NCBI GenBank assembly: GCA_903813345.2
Contig: CAIIXF020000011.1
Coordinates: 15,049,754-15,113,753, forward strand
Direction: 5' to 3'
From: Owenia fusiformis
Taxonomy: Eukaryota > Annelida > Polychaeta > Sabellida > Oweniidae
Length of the DNA stretch: 64,000 bases
Part shown: in pieces, positions 33,112 through 42,773 of the stretch
Layout of the letters: every line of letters begins with the position of its first letter
Position numbering within the stretch: the stretch's first letter is position 1
Notes under the pieces: generated by a model
Database searches by the model: none
Seen by the model: only the letters and a program-made list of their open reading frames with translations
Told to the model about the DNA's origin: nothing
Position numbers and translations under genes: made by a program

Positions 33112-36100
33112 TTATCTAAGATTCAAATGGAAGGCTGTGAAACAGTTTCTTTCATTCAAGCAAAAGTATTTGTCACAAACATTGCACTTCCAAATTGATT
33201 TTCTTTCCGTCCTACTTTGCTGGTAACAAAGTTTGCAGTTCCTCTGCTTGTCTGTTCTGAGAGGTAGATGCATTGCAGCATCACTTTTGGGAACGTTACG
33301 GGCTGATGATGATGGTGGTGGAACGCCTTCATCATTGGCACTATTTCCAAGTTGCCTCACCAACTCCTCCCTAAATTCGAGTTGACCATATCCTGAAAAT
33401 ATACCACAGTATTACATACAGCTACTCAGCTAGCATAGTATTTGTATAGGAATCAATGGAAAAGTTAGCGGCAACATTTTACTTTATTGTCAATATGAAC
33501 ACAAAAAAATTATAACATAGTTATTGCAATTTACCTACATTTTGTAATAATGCAGAGAAAATAAGCCCTACTCAAAAAGTCAAACATCAAAAGACCCTAA
33601 TCACTATTTTCAAACCACATTTAGTATACAATAATCTATGTACATTTAAATGCATTCACAATAATCTATATAAATGCATTTCATCTCAAAGTGATAAGAA
33701 GTCAGCAACTTACTTGCTGGTCTCTGCAAATCAGGGTGGTCAGGGAACTTTGTCCTGAGGTGATTGAACAATATGTAGCTGTTCACTACTGCAACATCCA
33801 CCATGTGAAAAAATAGCACTTTCCACCATTTCCTGCTCCTCTGAAGTATGTTGTACCTGAAAGTAAATCAAAATGTCTGATGTGAAAATCAGAAAGAGCA
33901 ATCAAGTTTCATTTCCACCTGTAAATGGTAGGCCTATGGTATTTTTACTATTTTGGAACAGAATAATTTACTAAGACACATGCAAGATAACCCATATTTA
34001 TTGATAAAATCAAAATGTCTGATGTGAAAATCAGAAAGAGCAATCAAGTTTCATTTCCACCCCACCTGTAAATGGTAGGCCTATGGTATTTTTACTATTT
34101 TGGAACAGAATAATTTACTAAGACACATGCAAGATAACCCATATTTATTGATATTGGTCCATCTGTTTTGAAATGTAGAATGCATGCTGGAATAAAATAT
34201 CAAAACCATCAAATTATTTACCTTGCAATCAACTGGTCAGACTTATCCACCCCTCCCATTCCATTATTGTATGCAGAAATAATGTTTGGCCTTCTCACCA
34301 GCGTTTGTCTCCATTGACCTGCTTGCTTCACCATACGTCTAAACATATAAATAGCAGTAGCCTAAGTTAGAAATTAGCATAATCAAACATTTATAATTTA
34401 CAGGGTAAACTGTAAAGTTAGTTCTGCAATGTCAATCATATGGGAACTGTCACAAGTATATTTCAGCACATATGAAAAAAGAGCACAGAGTTCTGAGAAA
34501 ATTGTTGAGTGTTGAGAAAATTCTGATTTCTATCAAAAGCCTTATGCTTACCTCACAAAATCATGTTGGGATACTGATCCAAAAGATGATAGCATGGTCA
34601 CCAGTTTGGAATCTTTCCACTGAAGAAAGCACAGCCTATCTTGCCTAACATACCTGACATTACCTAGAAAAATACATTAAATGTAAAGTAAAACTTCATG
34701 GTGAAATATGAGCTATTGGTAAGAAATAAATACAGTTCAATACTATCTCAATTAGCAAGTTTTATGGCAATGAACATAATATCACTAAAATGTGAATAAA
34801 CCCACAGTTCTATTATTCTCAACATTCTTTTCACATAAAAATGTTCGTTACCCTATATTATAACAGCATTATCAAGGGAAAAAATTATTTCAAAACAGAA
34901 AATTGATACTTTATTAAGTGTAACGTTAAATGATCATATAAGAAATAAATATAATTCTATAAGTAATAATAATATTAATACATAACTGGTAAATGTGTTA
35001 ATATAAAAATGTTATCAAGAATAAAGCTGAAAACTAAGCCATCAAACCATTTCTAACGAACAAGCCCAACAACAAACCAACAATGACCCTGGAAAATCTA
35101 GCCTAAGACTACCTCTGTTAGGTTTGACCCATTTATGTTTCAATGTCTGAGGAACGCCGACCCTGTTTTCACGCATAGTACCACAACAGTCTGTATTGTT
35201 ATATACCAGTTCATTTGCGAGTGCGACACTACTGTACCAGTTGTCGTAAAATACACGATATCCCTGGTTTAATAGGCCCTGCATTAGACTCATGACCGCA
35301 TCGTAAGCAACTCCATTGTCACCTATTGGTTCATTGTTTTTGCCAGTGTAGACTTTGAATTTGAATGTATATCCTGAGTCCGTTTCGGCCAAAACAAACA
35401 ATTTAAATCCGAACCGGACAGGTTTGTCCTTATTGAATTGCCGAAATCCACTGTGATGTTTTGATCTAACCATGCGTTCGTCTACTGACACATTTTGATC
35501 TGGTTGAAAGAGTTCAATTGAAACATTCTGAATATGGTCGATCAAATTGCGTATTTTTCTTAGTTTATCCTGCACAAATGGGACCTCTCGTGTTGGATCT
35601 GATATGTGAAGAAATGCCAAAATTGCCTGAAACCTTTCTCTGGACAAAAACCTCCTAGCCCATAGTCCATTGTACAATGTCTTCAATGACCAGTACCTGT
35701 CAATCGTTGCCACATCAACAAATCCCATATAAATCAATATAGCAATGAACTGTCGAATTTCTGGGACAGTTACATCTTGCCAGCCTCCATCAGCAGAAGA
35801 ATATGATGGCTTGTCTAAGATATTTAACCAGGCATAAAGGTTTGTGTTGTTGACTATTTCTTGTAAAATGACATCTGAGAAGAATAGTGAAAATATGGAA
35901 AGGGCAGAGGTAAACTGCAGTAGACCATTACGGGTAAGCCTTCCAAGTTGGATGCCTGGCTCTTTGATTGGACGAAATTGAAATGGGTTGGGGGCAATAT
36001 CATTTTGACCATACCCATATTTTATCTGGTCATTAGCCACATCCCGGGGCAAAGGTCTTCCTTGTGCTGCATCACCTCCTGGACCAGGGGCATCAGGTAG

Positions 36101-36800
36101 GCTATCATCAGAATCAACACCATTGTCAGCAAGACTGTCATCAGAATCAGTATCATCATCAGCTGTAGAATCAGCATCACTATCATCAATTTGCCTAAAA
36201 TGTTGAAAAGACCTGTTCAAATATCATAGATTTTGAAAATTTTGCCATGGGATGCAGGTAGTATGAATTGACATGGAAATCTGGGTAAAAGAAGCAATAT
36301 TTATAGATATTAACAAATAAAGAAGCAACAGTCATATTTGTATACTGGTTAACTGATTCTGTTTATTGAAGCAGATAGATAGAAAAGTGCGTAAACTTGA
36401 ATGTACCCTATTATCGCCCACTCGCGATGGACCGGAAGTAACTTATTCAGCAATTTTATGGACATTTCATCGCTATTTCCTATGGTAAAATACCATGTTA
36501 TGGTACTTTGTATTTTGAAAAAGGTTGGTTATCAGTCTTTTCCTCGCATAATTACTTTTTTTCGTGTTTTGCTTGCAAAAAGTTTTTCATTTTTTGAAAC
36601 TGACAACAACTGACGAACAACACAATCATCTTACATTTTACATACCTAGCTCTCATAAAATCCTCATCTAATTGGTTCTCCTCATGCTCTGGTAAACCAT
36701 CTTCATCACTACAGTCCCCATCAAGTGAAAACCCGTCTTGAAAGAACTGTAAGGCTCTTGTTTTTGCATCTCTAGCAGGGCGTTTTAAATTTTCCGCCAT
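33112..36800 (-). CDS. PiggyBac transposase, six exons, intact
   Basis: complement(join(33112..33392, 33714..33856, 34222..34338, 34552..34663, 35113..36194, 36646..36800)), 629 aa; all junctions are GT-AG and in phase. Order: acidic N-terminus (DDSDADSTADDDTDSDDSL), a DDE_Tnp_1_7 core, and a C-terminal Cys-rich domain (CKLCYQQSRTERKSIWKCNV, then CDKYFC, CF, FH). The three catalytic Asp sit in NVSVDERMVRSKH, VFYDNWYSSVALANEL and NNGMGGVDKSDQL. Length and motifs match active piggyBac proteins, which cut and paste DNA at TTAA. No stop or frameshift is visible, so it is either recently active or kept as a host gene. The intact TTAA left end with subterminal repeats favours a mobile element. Upstream sequence is cut by a LINE 40-50 bp before the start, which probably disabled its promoter. 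Confidence 0.85.
33865..34152. repeat. Tandem duplication in a piggyBac intron
   Basis: Two nearly identical copies (33865-34006 and 34007-34152) beginning aaatcaaaatgtctgatgtg. The second has five extra bases near ccaccccacc. Lies in the intron between exons 4 and 5. Confidence 0.85.
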
Positions 36801-37122
36801 TTTGACAAGTGCATCACGGGAAAAATCAACAAAGTCGTGTTTTCAATTTTTTTTATTTTCTTTATGTTTTTTTCATGTTAAACCTTATAATACATCAAAA
36901 AAGTACATATAATCAACAAAGTAAGTATAAATCTTCAATTTTATACAATTCATGATGGGTGTAACCCTGACATGCCTCTAGACGCTGGTCCAGAACACCA
37001 TCGTCAGATTGCTGACGAAATAGCATGGGGCCGTAGTGAGTGTTTATAAGTTTATAAGTTTATAAGTAATTTTCCGTCCTAGGCAGACATTGCCTGTATG
37101 ACAGTTCTGATACTTTTTGAAA

Positions 37123-40047
37123 CTAACGTAGCTTGGGGGCTACTTGTGCGCCAGCAATTTCGTAATTGAATTTTAAAGGATGGTGATACCAATGTGCATC
37201 TAGGCGGTTCTTGAACTGGTTGACATGGACTGACTGCACTACGTACTCTGGGAGACTGTTCCAATTGTTTGTTACCCTGTGGCTGAAAGTGTTTTGTCTC
37301 ATTGAGGTTTTGCAGTGGGCTTTTAGGAGTGGTTGGGAATTTCCTCTTCTATTGTGTGTTTCTCTTGCTTGGAAATTAGGTAATGTTGCTGTTGTGTTGA
37401 CATCATAGTATGAGTTGATGTATTTGAACGTCTCTATCATATCACCACGTAGTCGTCTGTAGGCAAGTGTTGTAAGGTCTAGTGCCTTTAGTCTCTGGGG
37501 GTAGGGTAGAGCTTTAAGTGTTGGAACTATACGCGTTGCTCTTCTTTGTATTTTCTCTAGGGCTTCTATATCCTTCTTCATGTAGGGATTCCACACTGAT
37601 TGTGCAAACTCAAGTTTGGGTCTGACTAAGCCATTGAATAGTAATTTAAATGTATCAGTGTCCCAGTATGTAAAAGATCTTTTTACCATTCCAAGCACTT
37701 TGTTTGCATTGTTTGCTATGGTTTTGACATGGTTACTGAATTTGAGATTTGTATCCATATAAACTCCAAGATCTCTTTCACAGTTACTATGTCTAATTGT
37801 AGATTTCTGGTCTGAGTTGTTGTCTTTCATCAGGTAGTCGAAATTCCTGTTACTTCTTCCAATATGTAGTACGCCACATTTTTTAGTATTGAATTTTAAT
37901 TGCCAATCTTGAGTCCATTTTTGAACATTGTCAATATCCCTCTGTAGTAAAGTTTGATCATCTATGGAGTTAACTTTTCTATGGAGTTTAGTATCGTCAG
38001 CGAACAGGCTTATATTACTGTGTTTAACAACGTTTGGCATGTCGTTGACATACAGTAGGTAGATCAAAGGTCCAATTACAGATCCCTGAGCTATTCCTGA
38101 CCGTACAGGGGTCCATGGTGCTGATATGTCATTTATAACTACTCGTTGTTCTCTATGTTGGATGAAGTGCGAGAGCCACATCAGAGATTTACCCCTAATT
38201 CCAAAATTTCTTTCCAGTTTGAGTAGGAGTCTTTGGTGGGGCACGGAATCAAACGCCTTGGCATAATCAAGATAAATAGCATCAGTAGCGCCCCCTGTAT
38301 CTAGTAGATTTGACCATGCTTCAACTATTTCCAGAAGATTAGTTGTACAAGACCTATTTGGCAGGAAACCATGTTGGGCTGTATTTAGAAGATTGTTTTT
38401 GTACAGGTGTTCAATCAGTTGCCTTCTGATGATGCTTTCAAGTATTTTGCAGGTAATACATGTGAGACTTATTGGGCGGTAGTTGTTAGGACTTGACTTT
38501 GAACCGCTCTTATGTAGAGGGGTTATGTTAGCTCGTCTCCAGTCTTGTGGTAGGTATCCTTCATCTAGTGATTTCTTGTAGATTAAATAGAGGGGATGGG
38601 CTATAGTGTCTGCTAGTTCCTTGAGGATAATTCCTTTGATTTTGTCCGGTCCTGGTGATTTGTTGGTTTTCAGATTTTTTAGTTCAAGGGTCACTTCTCC
38701 TTCGCTTATCTGCCAGTTGGTAATATAAGACCCTATATATATGTAGTCTATGACTGGTATATTCTCAGTGTCCTCATCTGTAAATACTTCTGCGAAGAAT
38801 TCGTTAAGGACTTCTGATTTTTCTAGGTTTGAATTTGTTTGTGTTCCATCCTTTCGATCAAGATCAGGGATTCCTACTCTGGATTTTTTCTTATTGTTGG
38901 CATATTTCCAGAATGGTTTTTGATTATATTTTATCGTTTTTGCCATTTTCCTTTCATATCTTCTTATGGCTTTTCTTACTTCTGACTTGGCTTGATTACA
39001 TGCTTTCCTAAATATCTTTTTATCTTCTTCATTCAGAGTATCATCTTTCCTTTTTCGTGTCATCTTGTTAAAAGCTTTCCGTTTGGTTCTTATCGCCTTC
39101 ATACACTCTGTATCTATCCACGGTTGTCTCTTTTTTCCCGGTGTAATTTTGGGGATATGTTTTTCTGTGGTTTCTTCTAATTTGGTTTTGAATATTGACC
39201 AGCTTTCTTCACTTGTTTGGCCTTCGAAGATTTGCTCCCAGTCTACACTTAAATCACTTCTCATTTTCTTGAAGTCTGCTTTCTGTAGAAGTTCTATCTT
39301 TTTCTCATTTGGTGTGAATTTTTGTGCACAGTTTATAGTCATAGAAAGCATGTGGTGATCACTTCTCCCCAGCGGTGGGTTGTTTTCTAGGTTGCTTATT
39401 GTGTCTGGCTCATTTGTAAGTACTAGGTCTAGTAGATTTCCTTGTTGTCCTGTTCTGGTTCGTGTGGTTTTCATCTGGTGTTGGGTCAAGAAGTTGTCAT
39501 CAATTATTTCAAGCAGGTATTCCGAAGTTTCCTTATTTGGTCCATTTAGCGCCGATTTGATTTCCCAGTCAATCTGTGGTAGGTTGAAATCTCCAACTAC
39601 TAACATGTGTTTGGGTGACTTTCCACATATTTCTGTGATTTGGTTTAGTACTGCAAATGAATTGTCTTTGGTACTGCTCGGGCTGCGATATATACATCCT
39701 ATTGTACATTCATGTTGTCCAGATCCTACAGTGATCCATATAGATTCAGCTTCGTTTCCTGATAATTCAATTTGGGATGATTTGATGTGGGATTTCACAT
39801 ATATTATTGTTCCCCTGGTGTTTGTCGTATCAATATTGTGGAAACTGTTGTACATATCGAGTTTAAGTTCTTGTTCTAGAACTGGGTATTTCGAGTTTTT
39901 TGGTTTGATTTCTGTTAGAGCAATGATGTCTGGATCTTTCATCTGGATAATGACTTTTAATTCGTCTCGTTTGTTCATTAGTGAATCACAGTTTCCATAG
40001 ATGACTGTTAATGGTTTCAGGTTTCTGTCATTACTAGGATTAGTCAA
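37123..40047 (-). CDS. LINE ORF2: endonuclease and reverse transcriptase
   Basis: 974 aa, intact. An apurinic-like endonuclease (EEP) at about 12-240 shows YGNCDSLMNKRDEL, IALTEIKPKN (catalytic Glu), GCIYRSPSS, VVGDFNLPQIDW and GRSDHHML. The reverse transcriptase lies at about 450-720: motif A IYLDYAKAFDSVPH, motif B GIAQGSVIGPLIYLLYVNDM, motif C ISLFADDTKLHRK. The C-terminal part includes WNPYMKKDIEALEKIQRRAT, usual for the CR1/Jockey-like group. It nicks target DNA and copies the element RNA there. Nothing is broken, so this copy could be competent. The long plus-strand open frames inside are antisense shadows. Confidence 0.9.
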   Translation of the reverse strand: MTNPSNDRNLKPLTVIYGNCDSLMNKRDELKVIIQMKDPDIIALTEIKPKNSKYPVLEQELKLDMYNSFHNIDTTNTRGTIIYVKSHIKSSQIELSGNEAESIWITVGSGQHECTIGCIYRSPSSTKDNSFAVLNQITEICGKSPKHMLVVGDFNLPQIDWEIKSALNGPNKETSEYLLEIIDDNFLTQHQMKTTRTRTGQQGNLLDLVLTNEPDTISNLENNPPLGRSDHHMLSMTINCAQKFTPNEKKIELLQKADFKKMRSDLSVDWEQIFEGQTSEESWSIFKTKLEETTEKHIPKITPGKKRQPWIDTECMKAIRTKRKAFNKMTRKRKDDTLNEEDKKIFRKACNQAKSEVRKAIRRYERKMAKTIKYNQKPFWKYANNKKKSRVGIPDLDRKDGTQTNSNLEKSEVLNEFFAEVFTDEDTENIPVIDYIYIGSYITNWQISEGEVTLELKNLKTNKSPGPDKIKGIILKELADTIAHPLYLIYKKSLDEGYLPQDWRRANITPLHKSGSKSSPNNYRPISLTCITCKILESIIRRQLIEHLYKNNLLNTAQHGFLPNRSCTTNLLEIVEAWSNLLDTGGATDAIYLDYAKAFDSVPHQRLLLKLERNFGIRGKSLMWLSHFIQHREQRVVINDISAPWTPVRSGIAQGSVIGPLIYLLYVNDMPNVVKHSNISLFADDTKLHRKVNSIDDQTLLQRDIDNVQKWTQDWQLKFNTKKCGVLHIGRSNRNFDYLMKDNNSDQKSTIRHSNCERDLGVYMDTNLKFSNHVKTIANNANKVLGMVKRSFTYWDTDTFKLLFNGLVRPKLEFAQSVWNPYMKKDIEALEKIQRRATRIVPTLKALPYPQRLKALDLTTLAYRRLRGDMIETFKYINSYYDVNTTATLPNFQARETHNRRGNSQPLLKAHCKTSMRQNTFSHRVTNNWNSLPEYVVQSVHVNQFKNRLDAHWYHHPLKFNYEIAGAQVAPKLR

Positions 40048-40134
40048 ATTTACAGCTTTTTCCCTTTGCTTTTTGTTGTTTCCTATTGTTTTATTTACAC
40101 TATTTACACTATTTACAATTTTTTCCTTCTTCTG

Positions 40135-41721
40135 TCAGTCTTTTTTGCTACTGCTCCGGTAGCTTGTTTCTTCTATTATTTCAATTTGCCTGTCTGGAGT
40201 ATGATATTCACTTGTTGTTTGAGGTAGGGGGGAGGGATTGTCTGCTCTGTGGTAGCTAGCTGATTTTTCTATCTCAATTCGTCTGTTTGAGTTTGGGAAA
40301 TGTTGGTGAGGTTGCCATGGTGATCGTGGTGGATGGTACATTTGGCTTTCCATGTCTGATTCTATTGTATCATCAGTGTGGGTTGAGATGTTATCCTCTT
40401 CGTCTGAAATCTCCCTTACATTTGTATCAAGTTGTGGTCTGCGTGTATACTGTTGTCTTGGTGGATCAGCTTGGCGTTTCTTTGTTATCTTTCCATTTCG
40501 TATAATAAGACCTTGTTCTCCATTTTGTATCCGTTGATTTCTCTCTTGTCGTAGTTCATACGCTATTCTTCTCTCATAAGGGGTAAGGTCTGGCTGTATA
40601 TAAGTTCTGTTCCATTGGGTGCTTTTTCTGAGGTTTGGGGCAGCATTCATCACATCGTTTCTCATTTCTGTGTCCTCGAAAATAATCAGCAGTGGCCTTG
40701 GCCTCTCAGAGTCCTTGAAGGCACCTAGTCTCGTGGTGCGTGATATATTTATATTTTCTAACTTAAGTTGGTGTTCAATTATTTCATTGACTACTGTAGT
40801 GTCCGCCATCTTACGTTGTCGCGCTGTTTCTAGACTGCTTTCTGGTACATTAGAGAAAACTAAGTTATTCTTTCTTTTGTCTCTTTCCTCTAGTTCTGTT
40901 AGTAGATCTGGTTGTTGTTGATTTTGCTGTATACATTTTTTCACTTCAGATAGATTTGATTGTATTTCTGTGATTTTGTCGTTAGCTCCTTTAGTGTGTT
41001 TTTCATCTTTCACTTCCTGATCTATTTGTCTAATTTCATTTTCTATTGCTTCAAGTTTTTCTAGAAGTATTGTATTGCTAATTTTCATTGTTTCTATCAT
41101 GGTGGAGCTACTTGTTTTCAACACTTCTGTGACTATAGTGAATTCATCATACATTTTTCTCTCCAAATTCACAATTTGCTGTGTGATTTTACTGTCAGCA
41201 GTTTTTTGCAGGATTTCATTTTGCATTTTCTGAAATTTTTGAGTGATTGCACTAGTAATTTTCTTATTCGATGCTGTAATGAGTTCATCAAATTTTGAAG
41301 TTGATACAGTGCTAGATTCGAGGAGGTCAGTCACATTACGCTCACACGGAATACAGAACCAGTGCAGATTTTTGTGATTGTCAATTGCTTTCAAAGTTGA
41401 TTTTGTCAGATTTTGGCATTTTACACATGTCCATTTTCTACACATTTCACACTCTACTTCACTTATATTTTTGTTACAATACTCACATAGGTTGTCTGCA
41501 TCTGCTTTGGGTCTGGCTGTATCTTGTGAGAAGACTTCAGAGTCGTTACTTTGATTGATAAACGTAGTATTCAGCTCATTTTCTTCCAAAATTTCAGAAT
41601 TTAGATTTTTTGAATTTTTACCTTTACCTCGGGATGTGGAGTCCGACAATCGAGATTTATTTTCTTGTGACTGAGGTCGATAGGCAACTGGGGATATTCT
41701 TTTTAATCGATCCATATTCAA
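40135..41721 (-). CDS. LINE ORF1: PHD-finger nucleic-acid-binding protein
   Basis: 528 aa, intact. A PHD-like zinc finger at 79-126 (CEYCNKNISEVECEMCRKW, then CVKC, HWFCIPC), a coiled coil at about 160-280, and an RRM-like segment with NLVFSNVPESS, RTTRLGAFKDSERPRPLLII, PDLTPYERRIAYELR and IIRNGKITKKR, followed by a polar tail. PHD-bearing ORF1 proteins occur in some CR1-group LINEs and form the RNA-protein particle. ORF2 starts 87 bp downstream. The start MNMDRLKRISP follows an AT-rich leader. Confidence 0.85.
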   Translation of the reverse strand: MNMDRLKRISPVAYRPQSQENKSRLSDSTSRGKGKNSKNLNSEILEENELNTTFINQSNDSEVFSQDTARPKADADNLCEYCNKNISEVECEMCRKWTCVKCQNLTKSTLKAIDNHKNLHWFCIPCERNVTDLLESSTVSTSKFDELITASNKKITSAITQKFQKMQNEILQKTADSKITQQIVNLERKMYDEFTIVTEVLKTSSSTMIETMKISNTILLEKLEAIENEIRQIDQEVKDEKHTKGANDKITEIQSNLSEVKKCIQQNQQQPDLLTELEERDKRKNNLVFSNVPESSLETARQRKMADTTVVNEIIEHQLKLENINISRTTRLGAFKDSERPRPLLIIFEDTEMRNDVMNAAPNLRKSTQWNRTYIQPDLTPYERRIAYELRQERNQRIQNGEQGLIIRNGKITKKRQADPPRQQYTRRPQLDTNVREISDEEDNISTHTDDTIESDMESQMYHPPRSPWQPHQHFPNSNRRIEIEKSASYHRADNPSPLPQTTSEYHTPDRQIEIIEETSYRSSSKKD

Positions 41722-42108
41722 GATTATTTTTTACTTATATCCTTGTTATATGTTTTGGATTTATCACTGGGTTGGAAATTGGGAGAAGAAACGCTCTACC
41801 CTGAGACTATTGCCGGGGACTATTGTAGACTGGATTTTCGCGGGAAATTTTTCTTCATAAAAGTTTTGGATTTTCGTCTAGTTCTCACTGTATTGGCGCT
41901 CCAATTGTGATTTTTCCATACATCTGGATCAAAGACTCCGTTACACACTTGATTTGTCGTTTGGTATCGTATCTGGCATCGGTAGTTGGTGATAAAATTC
42001 ATCTAAAGTCGCTGCGAAAATTCAAAGACTCCATTGCTGGCGCATGCGCAGATTTGAAAAGTGGGTTAAAGTGGGTTAAAGGTGGGTTCCAGTTTTTTTG
42101 TCACCCTG

Positions 42109-42420
42109 TATGTATCTATGGGATCCATAGCTTCTCAGAGCTTCAAATGATTGCTGAATATATATGACCCGGTATCTATCATGTCTATGAGATCCACGTG
42201 TCTATGTGTCTATGGGATCAAGTTATCAGCTTCCAATGATCGCTGGCTATGTTTAAGTTGTCAGCTCCAAGTTATAGTCTTATGTCTATGGGATCCATAG
42301 TTGTCAGCTTCCAATAATTAGACTAGACTAGACTACTGAATATATCCATGAGATCCACTTCATCCCTTAATGTGTCTGTGAGATCCATAGTTGTCAGCTT
42401 CCAATGATTACTTGTGCTGG
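42109..42420. repeat. GGATCCAT minisatellite, right half
   Basis: Continues the array of 30118-30279 with tctatgggatccatag, agcttccaatgat and ctgaatatat units, including an inner stretch of gacta repeats near 42325. Confidence 0.75.
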
Positions 42421-42773
42421 AGGAATCGTCACTTTTGAATATCCCGCCATGGAACCGGAAGTCCATATATAATGTGAGTCGTAATGTCTTGAACAGCCAT
42501 GAACTTATATCAACGCAGTCAAATCAATAAATATGTGCGGTCTATACTTATTTTAATTCAACCAAAATGACACAATATTTTCGAGAGCAATTCTGTGACT
42601 AACTAATAAAGTTGATAGGCCTATACCATATCGCCTAATTTCTGCCGCCTTATAGATTTGGCATGTGAAAAAAGTTACGAACTTGAATGTTTTTTTCCTT
42701 TTAGCCATTTATCTAAGAACGAAGCTACTATCCATTGATGTCACACTATAAAACGTATTGATATCTTGCGAAA
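42421..42773 (+). promoter_or_regulatory. Likely promoter and 5'UTR region of rnf17
   Basis: Non-repetitive DNA between the minisatellite and the exon 1 ATG. I see no TATA box; ccggaagt (about 42455), an ETS-like site, and inverted gtcacttttga motifs are possible elements. Assigned by position only. Confidence 0.3.

Larger units (their letters stand above)
36845..42040 (-). mobile_element. Full-length two-ORF CR1-like LINE
   Basis: About 5.2 kb on the minus strand: a 5' leader (about 41722-42040), ORF1, an 87-bp gap, ORF2, and a 3'UTR with three acttataa repeats (about 37042-37065) and an A-rich end near 36850. Both ORFs are open. It is inserted just upstream of the piggyBac transposase start. 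The exact ends are estimated. Confidence 0.75.
31583..42065. mobile_element. PiggyBac element interrupted by a LINE
   Basis: Left end: TTAA (31579-31582) followed by CCCTTTAACTACAGCCC, a normal piggyBac terminus. The proposed right end is at 42059-42069: the reverse complement reads TTAA-CCCACTTTTCAAATC, only loosely similar to the left. The transposase gene is on the minus strand and its start is 40-50 bp from the LINE's 3' end. The left end is solid, the right end tentative. Confidence 0.6.
30280..42108. mobile_element. Mariner-type element split by nested insertions
   Basis: The left end CAGGGTGACAAAAAAAACTG (from 30280) and the right end, its reverse complement apart from one A (to 42108), are matching 25-26-bp inverted repeats. 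Each is flanked by TA, the Tc1/mariner target duplication, and then by the same minisatellite. Removing the inner piggyBac block (31583-42065 plus one TTAA) leaves about 1.34 kb, a normal mariner length. Confidence 0.75.

Noticed and set aside
39380-40000. Plus-strand 206-codon open frame
   Set aside because: Antisense shadow of the LINE ORF2 endonuclease region; no domain.
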